A stretch of DNA of 64,000 nucleotides, from the NCBI RefSeq assembly GCF_900102315.1, contig NZ_FNBL01000019.1, positions 1 to 64,000 on the forward strand, in the 5' to 3' direction. The translations under genes and the position numbers were made by a program. The notes under the pieces are model-generated. The model was not told the DNA's origin and did not search any database. It was given only the letters and a program-made list of their open reading frames with translations. Position 1 is the stretch's first letter. Each line of letters begins with the position of its first letter. This stretch comes from Celeribacter baekdonensis (GTDB lineage: Bacteria > Pseudomonadota > Alphaproteobacteria > Rhodobacterales > Rhodobacteraceae). This document shows, one piece after another, positions 26,510 through 35,667 of this stretch.

Positions 26510-27271
26510 TTACCTCACATACAGCCCGCCGTTGACGTCCCAACAGGCACCGTTGACAAAGCCCGCGTCAGGGCCCGCCAACATGACAACCATCTTGGCC
26601 ACAAAATCAGGATCGCCGAGTTTTTTGACCGGGATGCCCGCAATGGCGTTGTCGATAGTGTCGCCCAAAACCGCGCGCACCATTGGCGTGTCCATCGGGC
26701 CCGGTGCGATGGCGTTACACGTCACGCCAAACGGTGCGAGGTCGCGGGCAAAGATTTTGGTCAGCGTCAGGATTGCGCCTTTCGAGGCCGCATAATGCGC
26801 CCCGGTGGCGGTGCCGCCGTTTTGACCAGCCAAGGAGGCCATGTTGATCAAACGACCGTAGCCTTGCGCTTTGAAATAGCGGCCAAAAATCTGACAGCCC
26901 GCAAAAGTACCACCGGCGTTTGTCGCCATCACCTCGTTGAAAAACGCGGGATCAATGTCGAGCACATTTTGCACAGCGGTGCGCGCGGCGTTGTTGACCA
27001 GAACCTCGACCGAGCCATAGCGTTCAACACATTTGTCGAGCACCGTTTGGAAATCCTCAGGCTTGGAAACATCCAATGTGGCCGTGATCGCGGTCTCTCC
27101 CGCCAAGTCCAGTTCAGAGGCCAAAGCTTTGGCCTCTTCGCCCGGATTCACATCGGTGATGACCACACGGTAGCCCGCTTTGTGCAGCGCCCGGACGGCC
27201 TGCGCGCCAAAGCCGCGCGCACCGCCCGTGACCACTGCGGTCGGGATGTGTTCTGGAAGAGGCGCGCCCAT
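26510..27271 (-). CDS. iacE: Short-chain dehydrogenase/reductase of the iac pathway
   Basis: A 253-residue SDR. The cofactor motif TGGARGFGAQAV is near residue 15, the structural NNAA at about residue 92, and the catalytic Ser/Tyr/Lys appears as MASLAGQNGG...YAASK near residues 143-163. In studied Iac systems this protein acts with IacA in the early oxidation of auxin to dioxindole-3-acetic acid. The start overlaps the iacD stop (TGATG). Confidence 0.9.
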   Translation of the reverse strand: MGAPLPEHIPTAVVTGGARGFGAQAVRALHKAGYRVVITDVNPGEEAKALASELDLAGETAITATLDVSKPEDFQTVLDKCVERYGSVEVLVNNAARTAVQNVLDIDPAFFNEVMATNAGGTFAGCQIFGRYFKAQGYGRLINMASLAGQNGGTATGAHYAASKGAILTLTKIFARDLAPFGVTCNAIAPGPMDTPMVRAVLGDTIDNAIAGIPVKKLGDPDFVAKMVVMLAGPDAGFVNGACWDVNGGLYVR

Positions 27272-27765
27272 CAGAACAAATAGCTGAACGAATTCAGCAT
27301 CCCATCAGAGTTCAAAAGACGGATGATCTTTTGGTGCAATCTGAAACCGCCCTCAGTGGCTTTGAGGGTGTATGCGACATTGCCCGCCCACACGCGTTGA
27401 CGGCCAAATTTGTCCTCGATGACATGTTCCGCGCAGGTCACGGTGACCAAATCGCCCTCTGTGCCCTCGATTCGAAACCGCGACAGTGTGCGCACGGTTT
27501 GAGCGGGCGGCGCGGACGAGATGGAAAAGCCTTGGTGAAAACGGCCAATCCGGTCTTTGCGCATTTTGGCGTTGTCATAGCACAGGTTGACGCTGTTTTT
27601 GAAATCCACCGTGTCGCCGATCGGCATGATGTAAAGGCCATCAGCGGTCCACAGGTCCAGCCACTCGTCATATTCCTTGGCATCCAGCATCGCGCCTTCG
27701 GCCCAGATGAAGGCTGTGACATCGGCCAACAGGGATTTGGTGTCGATTTTGCTCATCTCAGTCAT
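27271..27765 (-). CDS. iacD: Rieske aromatic-ring dioxygenase, beta subunit
   Basis: A 164-residue small subunit of the cystatin-like SnoaL fold (LLADVTAFIWAEGAMLDAKEYDEWLDLW, then RIGRFHQGFSISSAPP). It holds the alpha subunits together and has no metal. The ATG at 27765 overlaps the iacC stop (ATGA), so the oxygenase subunits are made in step. Confidence 0.92.
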   Translation of the reverse strand: MTEMSKIDTKSLLADVTAFIWAEGAMLDAKEYDEWLDLWTADGLYIMPIGDTVDFKNSVNLCYDNAKMRKDRIGRFHQGFSISSAPPAQTVRTLSRFRIEGTEGDLVTVTCAEHVIEDKFGRQRVWAGNVAYTLKATEGGFRLHQKIIRLLNSDGMLNSFSYLF

Positions 27766-29039
27766 TTTGCCATCAAGCCTTTCCACATTTTGTAAGCGGC
27801 ACGCATGCCGGTCTCAGCGGAGATGTGACCACGCGGCCCCGTTGGGCCATCGACCTCATCGACCATGCCGCGGTTCACAAGGATCTTGAGGTCCTCGCCA
27901 CCTTTGGTGCCGCGCTGAATGCGCTCCCACACTTCGGCGTCGTCCGGCGAACCAAAGCCCATCGGCCCTTGGAAATGCTCATGCAAACGAATCCGCGCTT
28001 GGTTGGCGGCGTCCGGGCCGCCGTCCATGCCGATGGCAATGTGGCGGATGTCGGTTTGTTCAACCGAAATCGGCGTGAGCACGCGAAAGAACGCCAGAGA
28101 GAAGGACACATTGGGGAAAAGGTTGAGGTTGAACCCCGCCCCGCCCACGGCACGGACGATTTTCTTGACCTGATCCTCGGGATAGCCTTCGTCACGGATT
28201 TCTTGTGCCAGCTCTTCAAAACGGGCCGGGATCGGCGCGTCGAGATTGGCGTCGAGGTCTTCAAGCTCCGGGATCATCATCATGATCGAGTGACCGTTGC
28301 CCAGATCCTCAACCCAGCCTTTGCCCTTGTCGAGGAAGTCGAACATCTCTTCGGTCTGACCGTCGAGCGTTTGCATAAAGCTCTTGTGCACGACCGGGAA
28401 ATGATAGGCGTCGGTGGTATTTTCCAACTGCACTTTCCAGTTCATCGGCACGGTGAACTGATGCTCGCCCAAAACCTTGACCGGGAAGCCACCGCCCTGT
28501 TTCATGAACAGGTCGATATAGCGACACACCGCCTCGCCCAGAAACTCTTCGAGCGGTTCGATGTCTTCTTTGAAGGTTGCAAACACCATGCCGTTGTAGG
28601 ATTCGGTGCGCAATTTCAACAGGCCATGCTGAGCCTTGTCGAAATCGTCGCCATACTGTTCCGGGTAGGGCAGCGCGCGCAAAGAGCCGTCAAGCCCATA
28701 GCCCCAACCGTGATAGGGGCATTGGAACGACGAGGTCTTGCCCTTTTTGACTTCGCACACCGTGGCGGCGCGGTGACGGCAACGGTTGACCATGCAATGG
28801 ATTTTGCCCTTGCGGTCGCGCACCACGATCACCGGTTCAAGACCGACGTTGGAGAGTTTGAACGAGCCCTTGTCAGGGAATTCGCTTTCATGTGCGATCC
28901 AGACCCAGGTGTTTTTGAAAATCTTTTCCATCTCTTCGGCAAAGAGATCAGGATCTTCGTACATGGCGGTTCCGACCAGCGCATTCTCTTCGTCGTAGAG
29001 CGCGTCAAGGTCACTGAACTTTGGCATATCGAGAGACAT
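27762..29039 (-). CDS. iacC: Rieske aromatic-ring dioxygenase, alpha subunit
   Basis: The catalytic oxygenase subunit, 425 residues. The Rieske 2Fe-2S ligands are C87-R-H89 and C107-x2-H110, and the mononuclear iron site lies in TTDAYHFPVVH near residue 220 with a distal Asp. In Pseudomonas putida 1290 IacCDF converts dioxindole-3-acetic acid to catechol. AGAAGGAG precedes the ATG by seven bases. Product in this host is questioned by the lower pathway present. Confidence 0.93.
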   Translation of the reverse strand: MSLDMPKFSDLDALYDEENALVGTAMYEDPDLFAEEMEKIFKNTWVWIAHESEFPDKGSFKLSNVGLEPVIVVRDRKGKIHCMVNRCRHRAATVCEVKKGKTSSFQCPYHGWGYGLDGSLRALPYPEQYGDDFDKAQHGLLKLRTESYNGMVFATFKEDIEPLEEFLGEAVCRYIDLFMKQGGGFPVKVLGEHQFTVPMNWKVQLENTTDAYHFPVVHKSFMQTLDGQTEEMFDFLDKGKGWVEDLGNGHSIMMMIPELEDLDANLDAPIPARFEELAQEIRDEGYPEDQVKKIVRAVGGAGFNLNLFPNVSFSLAFFRVLTPISVEQTDIRHIAIGMDGGPDAANQARIRLHEHFQGPMGFGSPDDAEVWERIQRGTKGGEDLKILVNRGMVDEVDGPTGPRGHISAETGMRAAYKMWKGLMAK

Positions 29040-29094
29040 ATCAGCTCCTTCTCAGTGGCATCGGGGCGGCGTGCAAACGGCACACCCCGTAAAA

Positions 29095-29457
29095 TTAAAG
29101 TTGCGGGATTTCCAAAGCGCGGCCCATGCGCGCCTCAACGGTCATGTATTTCCAAAGGCGGTCGTTGCCCTCGCCCACCACGATGGTGCGCAGCAGGTTG
29201 CACGCGGCTTGGACGTCTTCACGGGTCGGGAAATCACAGAGCATGTACCATGTGAACGGAAAGCCAGAGGAAGCCCCGACCATGGTCTGATCGTCATCAA
29301 ACGTCCCGACGATTTCGACGCCCTCCATCTGGTCAATGCCGGACATCAACTCTTGGGTGGCTTTCCAAACCGGGCCGATTTGGTCAAACGGCAGGCTGAA
29401 AAACGTCGGATGGTTGTTAAAGCACAACAGGGTGCGGATCGGCTTTTGGTCGCTCAT
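29095..29457 (-). CDS. iacB: Small conserved Iac protein of unknown function
   Basis: A 120-residue soluble protein (MSDQKPIRTLLCFNNHPTFF) between iacA and iacC. It sits exactly where iacB occurs in other auxin clusters and has the same size. It looks like a small alpha/beta (ferredoxin-like, EthD/monooxygenase-like) domain, but no catalytic residues can be assigned. The symbol rests mainly on synteny. Confidence 0.75.
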   Translation of the reverse strand: MSDQKPIRTLLCFNNHPTFFSLPFDQIGPVWKATQELMSGIDQMEGVEIVGTFDDDQTMVGASSGFPFTWYMLCDFPTREDVQAACNLLRTIVVGEGNDRLWKYMTVEARMGRALEIPQL

Positions 29458-29503
29458 GGGGTTGTCCTCTTTCGGGAATATTTCGTGCAATCAATCGGTT
29501 GTC

Positions 29504-30655
29504 TTAGGGGTAGCCGGGCATGGTCGGTTGATCGAAAAAACCGGCCCCCGCAGCGGTCCAGGTGCCCTCGCCCATAAAGGCGTGTTGGGCGACACAGGCC
29601 GCATCCACCATGCACCGCCCCAAGGTATGGCCCGTTTCCATCACGCCAGAGCCACCGATGACAAAGGCAATGCGTGCCGCCTCTGCGCCATCGCGGGCGG
29701 CTTTTGTCGCCACCAGACGCAGGCGGATTTTCATGTCCTGTGACACATCGCCGGTGGTCTTGAGCTGATCCCAAGCCGCCTCAATCGTGTCGTAAAATGC
29801 TGCGCGCGCACCCATCAAGATGCTCTGAGCCTTGGCGAATTCGCTCTGCACATAGGGGCGTGCGCCGGGGTTTGGCGCGCCAGTGATCGACGCGCGTTCA
29901 GCGGCGTCTTTGACCAAGAAATCAAGCGCTTCACGTGCAGCACCCAAGGCCACCACAGCCAAAACCTGTGCCGCCAGTGCCATCGCCGGATATTTGAAAA
30001 TCAGATCGTCCATCTCGGGTTTGCCGCCACGGATAAAGGTCCACTCAGGGGCAATCACGACATCTTCGACCACCGCGTCATGCGATCCGGTCGCAGACAA
30101 GCCAATGGTGTTCCACGTCTCATCAACAAACACCTTGTTGCGCGGCAACACGGCCACACGAGGCAGCGGCGTGTCATCCCCTTCGACCTTGATGCCCGCG
30201 CCAACCAGCGAGGCCCCCATGATGCCAGAGCACCACGGCCAGCGGCCTTTGACCTTGAACCCGCCATCGACTTTGTCGGCCTTTTGCGGCGGGAACATTG
30301 CGCCCGCGAACACGGTGTTTGGGTCTTTGCCGTAGATTTCCGCATAGGTCTGCGACGGCAGTGCCGCCAAATAGGTGGCGGAGACACCAAAACTTGCGAC
30401 CCACCCCGTAGAGGCATCCGCGGCAGAAATATCTTCGATCAGACGACAAAACTCAGCCGGTGTTTTTTCAGCGCCGCCAAACCGGGCGGGCACAAAAGAA
30501 CGGTAAACGCCAATGTGTTGCAGCCGCTCCACCACATCCAATGGCACATGGCGAAGCTGGGTAAATTCGGCCCGGCGGGCACGGATTTGATCCAAGACAG
30601 AGATGTAGAGGGCATCATGTGCCTGATCCGCGGAGAGTTTTGACAGTGAGGTCAT
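29504..30655 (-). CDS. iacA: Flavin-dependent indole-3-acetate monooxygenase (acyl-CoA dehydrogenase fold)
   Basis: A 383-residue group D flavin monooxygenase with the acyl-CoA dehydrogenase fold, which starts auxin breakdown by oxidising the indole ring and can form indigo from indole. Visible segments are the N-terminal helical domain FVPARFGGAEKTPAEFCRLIEDISAADASTGW, the central KGRWPWCSGIMGA strand and the C-terminal helices ending in GHTLGRCMVDAACVAQHAF. The start at 30655 overlaps the iacH stop (ATGA); a longer upstream frame runs back into iacH and is rejected. Confidence 0.9.
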   Translation of the reverse strand: MTSLSKLSADQAHDALYISVLDQIRARRAEFTQLRHVPLDVVERLQHIGVYRSFVPARFGGAEKTPAEFCRLIEDISAADASTGWVASFGVSATYLAALPSQTYAEIYGKDPNTVFAGAMFPPQKADKVDGGFKVKGRWPWCSGIMGASLVGAGIKVEGDDTPLPRVAVLPRNKVFVDETWNTIGLSATGSHDAVVEDVVIAPEWTFIRGGKPEMDDLIFKYPAMALAAQVLAVVALGAAREALDFLVKDAAERASITGAPNPGARPYVQSEFAKAQSILMGARAAFYDTIEAAWDQLKTTGDVSQDMKIRLRLVATKAARDGAEAARIAFVIGGSGVMETGHTLGRCMVDAACVAQHAFMGEGTWTAAGAGFFDQPTMPGYP

Positions 30656-31812
30656 TGGCTTTGGTCCTTTGACTGAAAATCGGGAACACAAGAGACGATC
30701 CAGCGCGCAATCGCGCACAGTCGGGCCTCTTCGCCTTTACGGCCAACCAATTGCAGCCCGATGGGCAAGCCGGAGTTGGTGCGCGCGGGCAAGGTGATGG
30801 CGGGGTGGCCGCTGAGGTTAAACGGGCGCAAAAAGCGCGTCAGCGGCAGAATGGTTTGTGGGTCTTGCGCCTCGCTCAGCGTCGGCGGAATCACCGGCAA
30901 TGCGGGCGTGACAAGCGCATCATACTGATCCAAAAGCGCGTCAACTTCGGCAGTGAAGGCGGTGCGCACCGCTTCGGCCTCGGCCAATTGCGCCTCGGTC
31001 ACGTGGCGCGCCGCCGTCAGGCGTTTGCGAATATCCGCGCCAAGGGGCGCGCCTTCGTCGAGCAAATGCCCAAACGCGGCAGCAGTTTCATAGGAAATCA
31101 CTGTCATTCCGGCCTGAAACGCGGCTTCAAAATGCGTGAGGCACTCGTAGCCCATACCCGGATAGGCGTCCATCAAGGCATAGACCAAAGGATCGCCCAC
31201 TTCGGCCACAGGATCGGATTTGATCCGGGTCAATTTGGGAGCGTTGATGAGGGTTTCGGAGGTAAAGGTCGGGTCCATTGCCGCCATCGCGGTCTCGATC
31301 ATATCCATGTCGCGGGCAAAGGCCCCGACACAATCAAGCGAGCTGTTTTTGGGCGACAGACCCTTGCGGCTGATCCGGCCAAAGGTGGGCTTGATCCCGA
31401 TCACACCACAGCAAATCGCAGGCTGGCGCACCGATCCGCCGGTGTCCGTGCCAATGGCAAAATCACATAGACCTGCGGCCACAGCGACGGCGGAACCGGA
31501 AGACGACCCGCCGGGAATGCGGTCCGGCCAATTGGGGTTCACCGGGGTGCCGTGAAATCCGTTCACGCCCGTCATTCCAAAGGCCAGTTCGTGCATATTG
31601 GCTTTGCCGATGATCCGACACCCGGCCGTCAACAGGGCCTCGACCACGGCGGCGTTTTCAAGGGCTGGCGCGGCAGAGGCAAAGGCTTCTGAGCCACAGC
31701 CCGTCACCGTGCCGGCAATGTCGATGCAATCTTTGATCACGACGGTTGGCCCAGTGCCGCCCATAGACAGCTCTTGGACCAGCGCGTGAGAGCTGGTGGC
31801 ATGTGCGTTCAT
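30652..31812 (-). CDS. iacH: Amidase-signature family protein of the iac cluster
   Basis: A 386-residue amidase-signature enzyme. The Ser-cisSer-Lys triad is visible as K in VVIKDCIDIAG (near residue 27), the cis-Ser in GGSSSGSAVAVAAGL and the nucleophile in TDTGGSVRQPA. Amidases named iacH occur in most iac clusters, though their step is unclear; release of auxin from amide conjugates is one possibility. It is the first gene of the minus-strand iac operon and ATG 31812 follows AGGGA. Confidence 0.88.
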   Translation of the reverse strand: MNAHATSSHALVQELSMGGTGPTVVIKDCIDIAGTVTGCGSEAFASAAPALENAAVVEALLTAGCRIIGKANMHELAFGMTGVNGFHGTPVNPNWPDRIPGGSSSGSAVAVAAGLCDFAIGTDTGGSVRQPAICCGVIGIKPTFGRISRKGLSPKNSSLDCVGAFARDMDMIETAMAAMDPTFTSETLINAPKLTRIKSDPVAEVGDPLVYALMDAYPGMGYECLTHFEAAFQAGMTVISYETAAAFGHLLDEGAPLGADIRKRLTAARHVTEAQLAEAEAVRTAFTAEVDALLDQYDALVTPALPVIPPTLSEAQDPQTILPLTRFLRPFNLSGHPAITLPARTNSGLPIGLQLVGRKGEEARLCAIARWIVSCVPDFQSKDQSQ

Positions 31813-32063
31813 TTTCTGGTCCCTGTTTGGGCTTTGACGTCATCTCGCGTGACGCTGTTACAGTAATCTTCACGTATTTACGTCACAGGTCAAGTGAAAG
31901 ATGAAACAATTTCTTTGCGCATTTACGGAGAGTGCTGTAAAACCTATTTACGGTAATTTTACTGCTTTAATTGCAGGCAACACGCCTCCGCAAAGCTCAA
32001 TTTTTGCCCGAGGTTTGTCTCAAAATCCAAGGCGCGACACAGCGCCGAACCGAAAGGACGCAC
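31813..32063. promoter_or_regulatory. Divergent iacH/iacI promoter region with repeated palindromes
   Basis: Two copies of the palindrome TTAC-N-GTAA occur: TTACAGTAA at 31858-31866 and TTACGGTAA at 31948-31956, 90 bases apart. ATTTACG occurs three times in the same orientation (31876, 31921 and 31946). No coding frame is credible here. These are candidate sites for the regulator of both operons. AAAGGA at 32053-32058 is the iacI ribosome site. Confidence 0.55.
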
Positions 32064-32630
32064 ATGACCGACTCTGACACCATCGCCGCCCTCACCAAAC
32101 GGCTTGAACTGCTCGAAGCCGAGGCCGAAGTCCGCCGCGTACAATCCCGCTACATGTTTCTTTGCGACACGCCGATGCCCGAATATGGCGTCAAAGATGA
32201 TGCAGAACGCATTGATTTAATTATGGAACTCTTCTCTGAAGAAGCCGTTTGGGAAGGCGTTGGCGAATATTACACCGGACAGTTTGGCCGCGCCGAAGGC
32301 AAAGCCGCCGTGCGCAAACACTTCGAAGGGTTCTGGGGCGGCAAGACCGATCCGGCGCTGATTCTCAACTGTCACTACCTGACCTCGGAACAGATCAACG
32401 TGGCCTCCGACGGCCAAACCGCAACGGGTCAATGGGTCCATATGCAGCCGTGGCTGTTCTCCGATGGCAAAGCCCTTTTGCGCTCATCGCGCCTGTTTAA
32501 TGCGTTCAAAAAATGTGACGACGGCACATGGCGTTACACCCGCAACCGCACGGAAAACGTCTTTGTTGCACCGCTTCCCGCCACTTGGGCCTCGGATTAT
32601 CCCTCTGCCTCGGTGTTGATGAAACCGTAA
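32064..32630 (+). CDS. iacI: SnoaL-like protein of the iac cluster
   Basis: A 188-residue NTF2/SnoaL-like fold: an N-terminal helix (TIAALTKRLELLEAEAEVRRVQSRYM), then EEAVWEGVGEYYTGQFGRAEGKAAVRKHFEGFW and a C-terminal beta sheet. SnoaL-like iacI genes accompany auxin clusters; its reaction is not established. It is transcribed away from iacH and followed at once by a terminator, so it forms its own short unit. ATG 32064 has AAAGGA six bases upstream. Confidence 0.85.
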   Translation: MTDSDTIAALTKRLELLEAEAEVRRVQSRYMFLCDTPMPEYGVKDDAERIDLIMELFSEEAVWEGVGEYYTGQFGRAEGKAAVRKHFEGFWGGKTDPALILNCHYLTSEQINVASDGQTATGQWVHMQPWLFSDGKALLRSSRLFNAFKKCDDGTWRYTRNRTENVFVAPLPATWASDYPSASVLMKP

Positions 32631-32650
32631 ATCACAGCGACTCACAGACA

Positions 32651-32678
32651 AAAGGGCGCCCCAACAGGCGCCCTTTTT
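32651..32678. terminator. Bidirectional rho-independent terminator
   Basis: AAAGGGCGCC and GGCGCCCTTT pair around CCAACA, with TTTTT on the plus side. It ends iacI and also the long minus-strand operon whose last gene stops at 32692. Confidence 0.88.
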
Positions 32679-32691
32679 CGGTATACGCATC

Positions 32692-34017
32692 TCACCAAAG
32701 CGCGATTTTTGGCACCCAAAGCGTGAGCACCAAAATTCCAATCTGCATCATCACAAAGGGCAGAACCGCCCGATAGATTTGGGTGATTCCCACATCCGGC
32801 ACCGCATTTTTGAGATAGAACAACGCCATCCCAACCGGAGGGGTCAAAAACGAGGTCTGCAGGCAAATCGCCATCAGAATTGCCACCCAGGCCGGGTCAT
32901 GCCCCAAAGCGGTCAAAACCGGCAAAACCAAGGGGGCAACAATCAGGATGATCTCCATCCAGTCGAGAAAGAACCCCAACAGGAACACGATGAACAGGAT
33001 CAAAATCAACGTCCCGGTCGGCGGCAAGGGGATGGCGTGAAGCGCATTTTCGATCAATTCATCGCCACCATATCCGCGCAGCACGACGGAAAAACAGGAT
33101 GCACCAAAGATCAACGCAAAGAGAAACGCGGTGGTTGTACCTGTGCTTTCGCACACCTCCCGAAATCCCGACCACGTGAGACGTTTCGACATCAGCGCGA
33201 TCAACGTGGCCCCCGCCGCGCCAACGCCAGAGGCTTCGGTCGGTGTGGCGATGCCAAAGATGATCGACCCCAAAACCGCAATGACCAAAAGCAACGGCGC
33301 AACCAGTGATCCGATCAAATCAAGCACGACCTCGCGCAGCTCACGCCCCGCTTCAATCGGCTTGGCCGGGGCACGATCTGGATAGCGCAGTGCGATAAAC
33401 ACCGCATAGGCGACATAGGCCAGCGCCAACAAAAGCCCCGGCACCATCGCGCCACGGAACAAGTCGCCGACCGGGATCTGCAACTGATCCCCCATGACGA
33501 TGAGCATGATCGACGGCGGGATAAGAATGCCCAAACACCCGGTTGCCCCGACCACGCCAAGCCCAAGCTGGTCATCGTAACCCGCGCCGCGCATCGCGGG
33601 CATGGCAATTGTGGCGAGCAAAACGACAGAGGCCCCGATGATCCCAGTGGAGGCGGCAAGTACCACGCCGATCAACACGACAGAGACCGCCATGCCTCCC
33701 GGAACCACCCGCAACACTTGGTGCATCCGGGTCAAAAGCCGCTCCGCCACACCGGATTTGTCCAACATCATGCCCATGAACACGAACATCGAAATCGGGA
33801 TGAGAGAGTAGCTTGAGAGCGTGTCGAAGATGCGGTTGGCAACAAATCCGATCATCCGCAGAGAGGCCATATCGGCGTCGACGCTAAAGGCATCGAGCAA
33901 CGTGCCCAAAGCCGCAAAAAGAACCGCGACACCGCCCAAAACGAACGCAATCGGAAAGCCCGAGAACATCACCACCATGAAGGAGGCGAAGAGAAGGAAA
34001 ACAAAGAGAATATCCAT
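32692..34017 (-). CDS. TRAP transporter, large permease (DctM type)
   Basis: A 441-residue permease with about twelve membrane helices. Landmarks include VMFSGFPIAFVLGGVAVLFAALG, GATGCLGILIPPSIMLIVMGD and the C-terminal TSFLTPPVGMALFYLKN. It is the second TRAP system of the window and belongs to a different subgroup from that at 21553. Last gene of the minus-strand run starting with the aldehyde dehydrogenase. Confidence 0.92.
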   Translation of the reverse strand: MDILFVFLLFASFMVVMFSGFPIAFVLGGVAVLFAALGTLLDAFSVDADMASLRMIGFVANRIFDTLSSYSLIPISMFVFMGMMLDKSGVAERLLTRMHQVLRVVPGGMAVSVVLIGVVLAASTGIIGASVVLLATIAMPAMRGAGYDDQLGLGVVGATGCLGILIPPSIMLIVMGDQLQIPVGDLFRGAMVPGLLLALAYVAYAVFIALRYPDRAPAKPIEAGRELREVVLDLIGSLVAPLLLVIAVLGSIIFGIATPTEASGVGAAGATLIALMSKRLTWSGFREVCESTGTTTAFLFALIFGASCFSVVLRGYGGDELIENALHAIPLPPTGTLILILFIVFLLGFFLDWMEIILIVAPLVLPVLTALGHDPAWVAILMAICLQTSFLTPPVGMALFYLKNAVPDVGITQIYRAVLPFVMMQIGILVLTLWVPKIALW

Positions 34018-34026
34018 GATTGCGCC

Positions 34027-34539
34027 TTAGTCTTTGTGGGTCTTGGGACCAAACAGAAAGAGGATGGATTTAAGGCCAATGGCCAGGGCTTGCAGCGCCA
34101 AAAGGCTGAGCCCGGCGGCCATCACGAATTTGATGATGTAGCGCGCGGGCAAACCCGAAGGCATGGGCGAGCCTTCTTTGAGGCGCCAAGAATAGCCAAA
34201 AATCGTCCACGCGCTGTCCGTGACAAACCACAGGAACGGCAACACCAAAAATACCACGCCGCACAGTTCGACGATGGCCTTTTGCGTGGCCGACATTTTG
34301 ACATGAAACGCATCGACGCGCACATGGGCGTCTTGTTGATATGCCCATGCCAGACAGGACATCACCGCCACGGCATTGAGGTGCCATTGCAGTTCTTCCA
34401 ACTCGATCGAACCGATGCCGAAGACATAGCGAGAGGTGACATTGACCAGAATGGTGAGCATCAAAAGCGGTAAAAACAACGCGCCGATTTTACCAACCCG
34501 GATGACGAACCCTTCGATGAGCGTGATGACGATTTGCAT
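34027..34539 (-). CDS. TRAP transporter, small permease (DctQ type)
   Basis: A 170-residue four-helix subunit with LEELQWHLNAVAVMSCLAWAYQQDAHVRVDAFH, typical of the DctQ group paired with mannitol/haloacid-type DctM proteins. ATG 34539 follows GGGGAGA; the open upstream extension crosses the hairpin at 34561 and is rejected. Confidence 0.88.
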   Translation of the reverse strand: MQIVITLIEGFVIRVGKIGALFLPLLMLTILVNVTSRYVFGIGSIELEELQWHLNAVAVMSCLAWAYQQDAHVRVDAFHVKMSATQKAIVELCGVVFLVLPFLWFVTDSAWTIFGYSWRLKEGSPMPSGLPARYIIKFVMAAGLSLLALQALAIGLKSILFLFGPKTHKD

Positions 34540-34560
34540 GATGTGTCTCCCCGCAAATGC

Positions 34561-34582
34561 GCGCCGGAGAGGCCCCCGGCGC
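34561..34582 (-). other. Intercistronic hairpin after the TRAP binding-protein gene
   Basis: GCGCCGG and CCGGCGC pair around a short loop between the dctP stop (34590) and the dctQ start (34539). As in the glycerol operon, it lies just 3' of the binding-protein gene, consistent with stabilising that message. No T-run follows. Confidence 0.5.
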
Positions 34583-34589
34583 GGATGGC

Positions 34590-35624
34590 TTAGCGGCGTT
34601 CTGCCCAAGGCGCGACAGAGGCGCGGTAGGCGGTCAGCGACTCCCAGACCCGTTTGAAATCGGCATCTTTTGCGACTTGTTCGGCAATTACCTCGTCAAA
34701 GGCGGCCTGCAACGGGTCCAACACTTCAGACGGGAAGGATTTGATCTCGACACCAGCAGCCTCAAACTCGGCCACGGCTTTGGCATTCAACGCCATGGTC
34801 GAGGTGATGGACTCAAGGTTCACCGCCTTACAGCTTTCTTCGATCAAAACCTGTTGGCTGGCATCCAGACTGTCCCATTTCGCCTGATTGACGATCAGTT
34901 CGTTCATCGCGGCGGGTTGGTGCCAACCGGGGAGATAATAGTATTTGCCAACCTGTTGGAGGCCGAGAGTGATGTCGATGGCGGGCATGGACAACTCGGT
35001 GCCATCAATCAACCCTTTTTCAAGACCCGGATAAATTTCGCCACCCGGCAAAAGCACGATGGACGCGCCGACCTTGGCCATCACTTCGCCTGCCAGCCCG
35101 GCAAAACGCAGTTTTTTGCCTTTGAAATCATCGACCGTGTTGATCTCGAAATTGTACCAGCCACCCGCTTCGCTATCCATCAGACCACAGGGGATGGTTA
35201 CAACCCCCTGTTTGGCGTAGATTTCGGACCAGATTTCGCGCCCGCCACCGTCATAAAGCCAAGCCGTGTGGGTGATGGCGTCGGGGCCAAAGGGGATGCC
35301 GCCAAACAATTGCACTGCCGGAAAGCGGCCCGCGACATAGAGCGGAGAGGTGATCCCGGCGTCCAACGTGCCCTGTTGCACCGCGTCGAAAATTTGCAGC
35401 GACGGCACCAATTTGCCCGCGCCATAGATGGTCACATCAAGCGACCCACCTGAGCTTTCATTGAGCGTCTCACCCAAATATGCCGCGTTGGCACCACTTG
35501 CGGGCATGGTCAAAGGCCATGCGCTTTGAATGTCGAGCCTGGTCCCTTTGGCCATAGCCGGGGCGGCCACCAGTGTGGAAACCGTGACGGCCAAGGTGAC
35601 CAGAGATTTGATGTGCGTCTTCAT
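34590..35624 (-). CDS. TRAP transporter, substrate-binding protein (DctP type)
   Basis: A 344-residue periplasmic receptor. A signal peptide ends at APAMA, and the mature protein starts KGTRLDIQSAWPLTMPASG. The DDFKGKKLRFAGLAGEVMAKVGAS segment carries the conserved ligand-pairing Arg. AGGAGA lies nine bases before ATG 35624. It follows the histone-deacetylase-like gene after 43 bases, so both are probably in one transcript. Confidence 0.9.
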   Translation of the reverse strand: MKTHIKSLVTLAVTVSTLVAAPAMAKGTRLDIQSAWPLTMPASGANAAYLGETLNESSGGSLDVTIYGAGKLVPSLQIFDAVQQGTLDAGITSPLYVAGRFPAVQLFGGIPFGPDAITHTAWLYDGGGREIWSEIYAKQGVVTIPCGLMDSEAGGWYNFEINTVDDFKGKKLRFAGLAGEVMAKVGASIVLLPGGEIYPGLEKGLIDGTELSMPAIDITLGLQQVGKYYYLPGWHQPAAMNELIVNQAKWDSLDASQQVLIEESCKAVNLESITSTMALNAKAVAEFEAAGVEIKSFPSEVLDPLQAAFDEVIAEQVAKDADFKRVWESLTAYRASVAPWAERR

Positions 35625-35667
35625 TTGCTGTCTCCTATTGAGTGTGTTCCGACCTTTCCGGCCGTGT

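Noticed and set aside
27825-29255. 476-codon plus-strand open frame over the Rieske alpha gene
   Set aside because: Antisense to a gene with all Rieske and iron-site residues; composition is what a reversed GC-rich gene gives.
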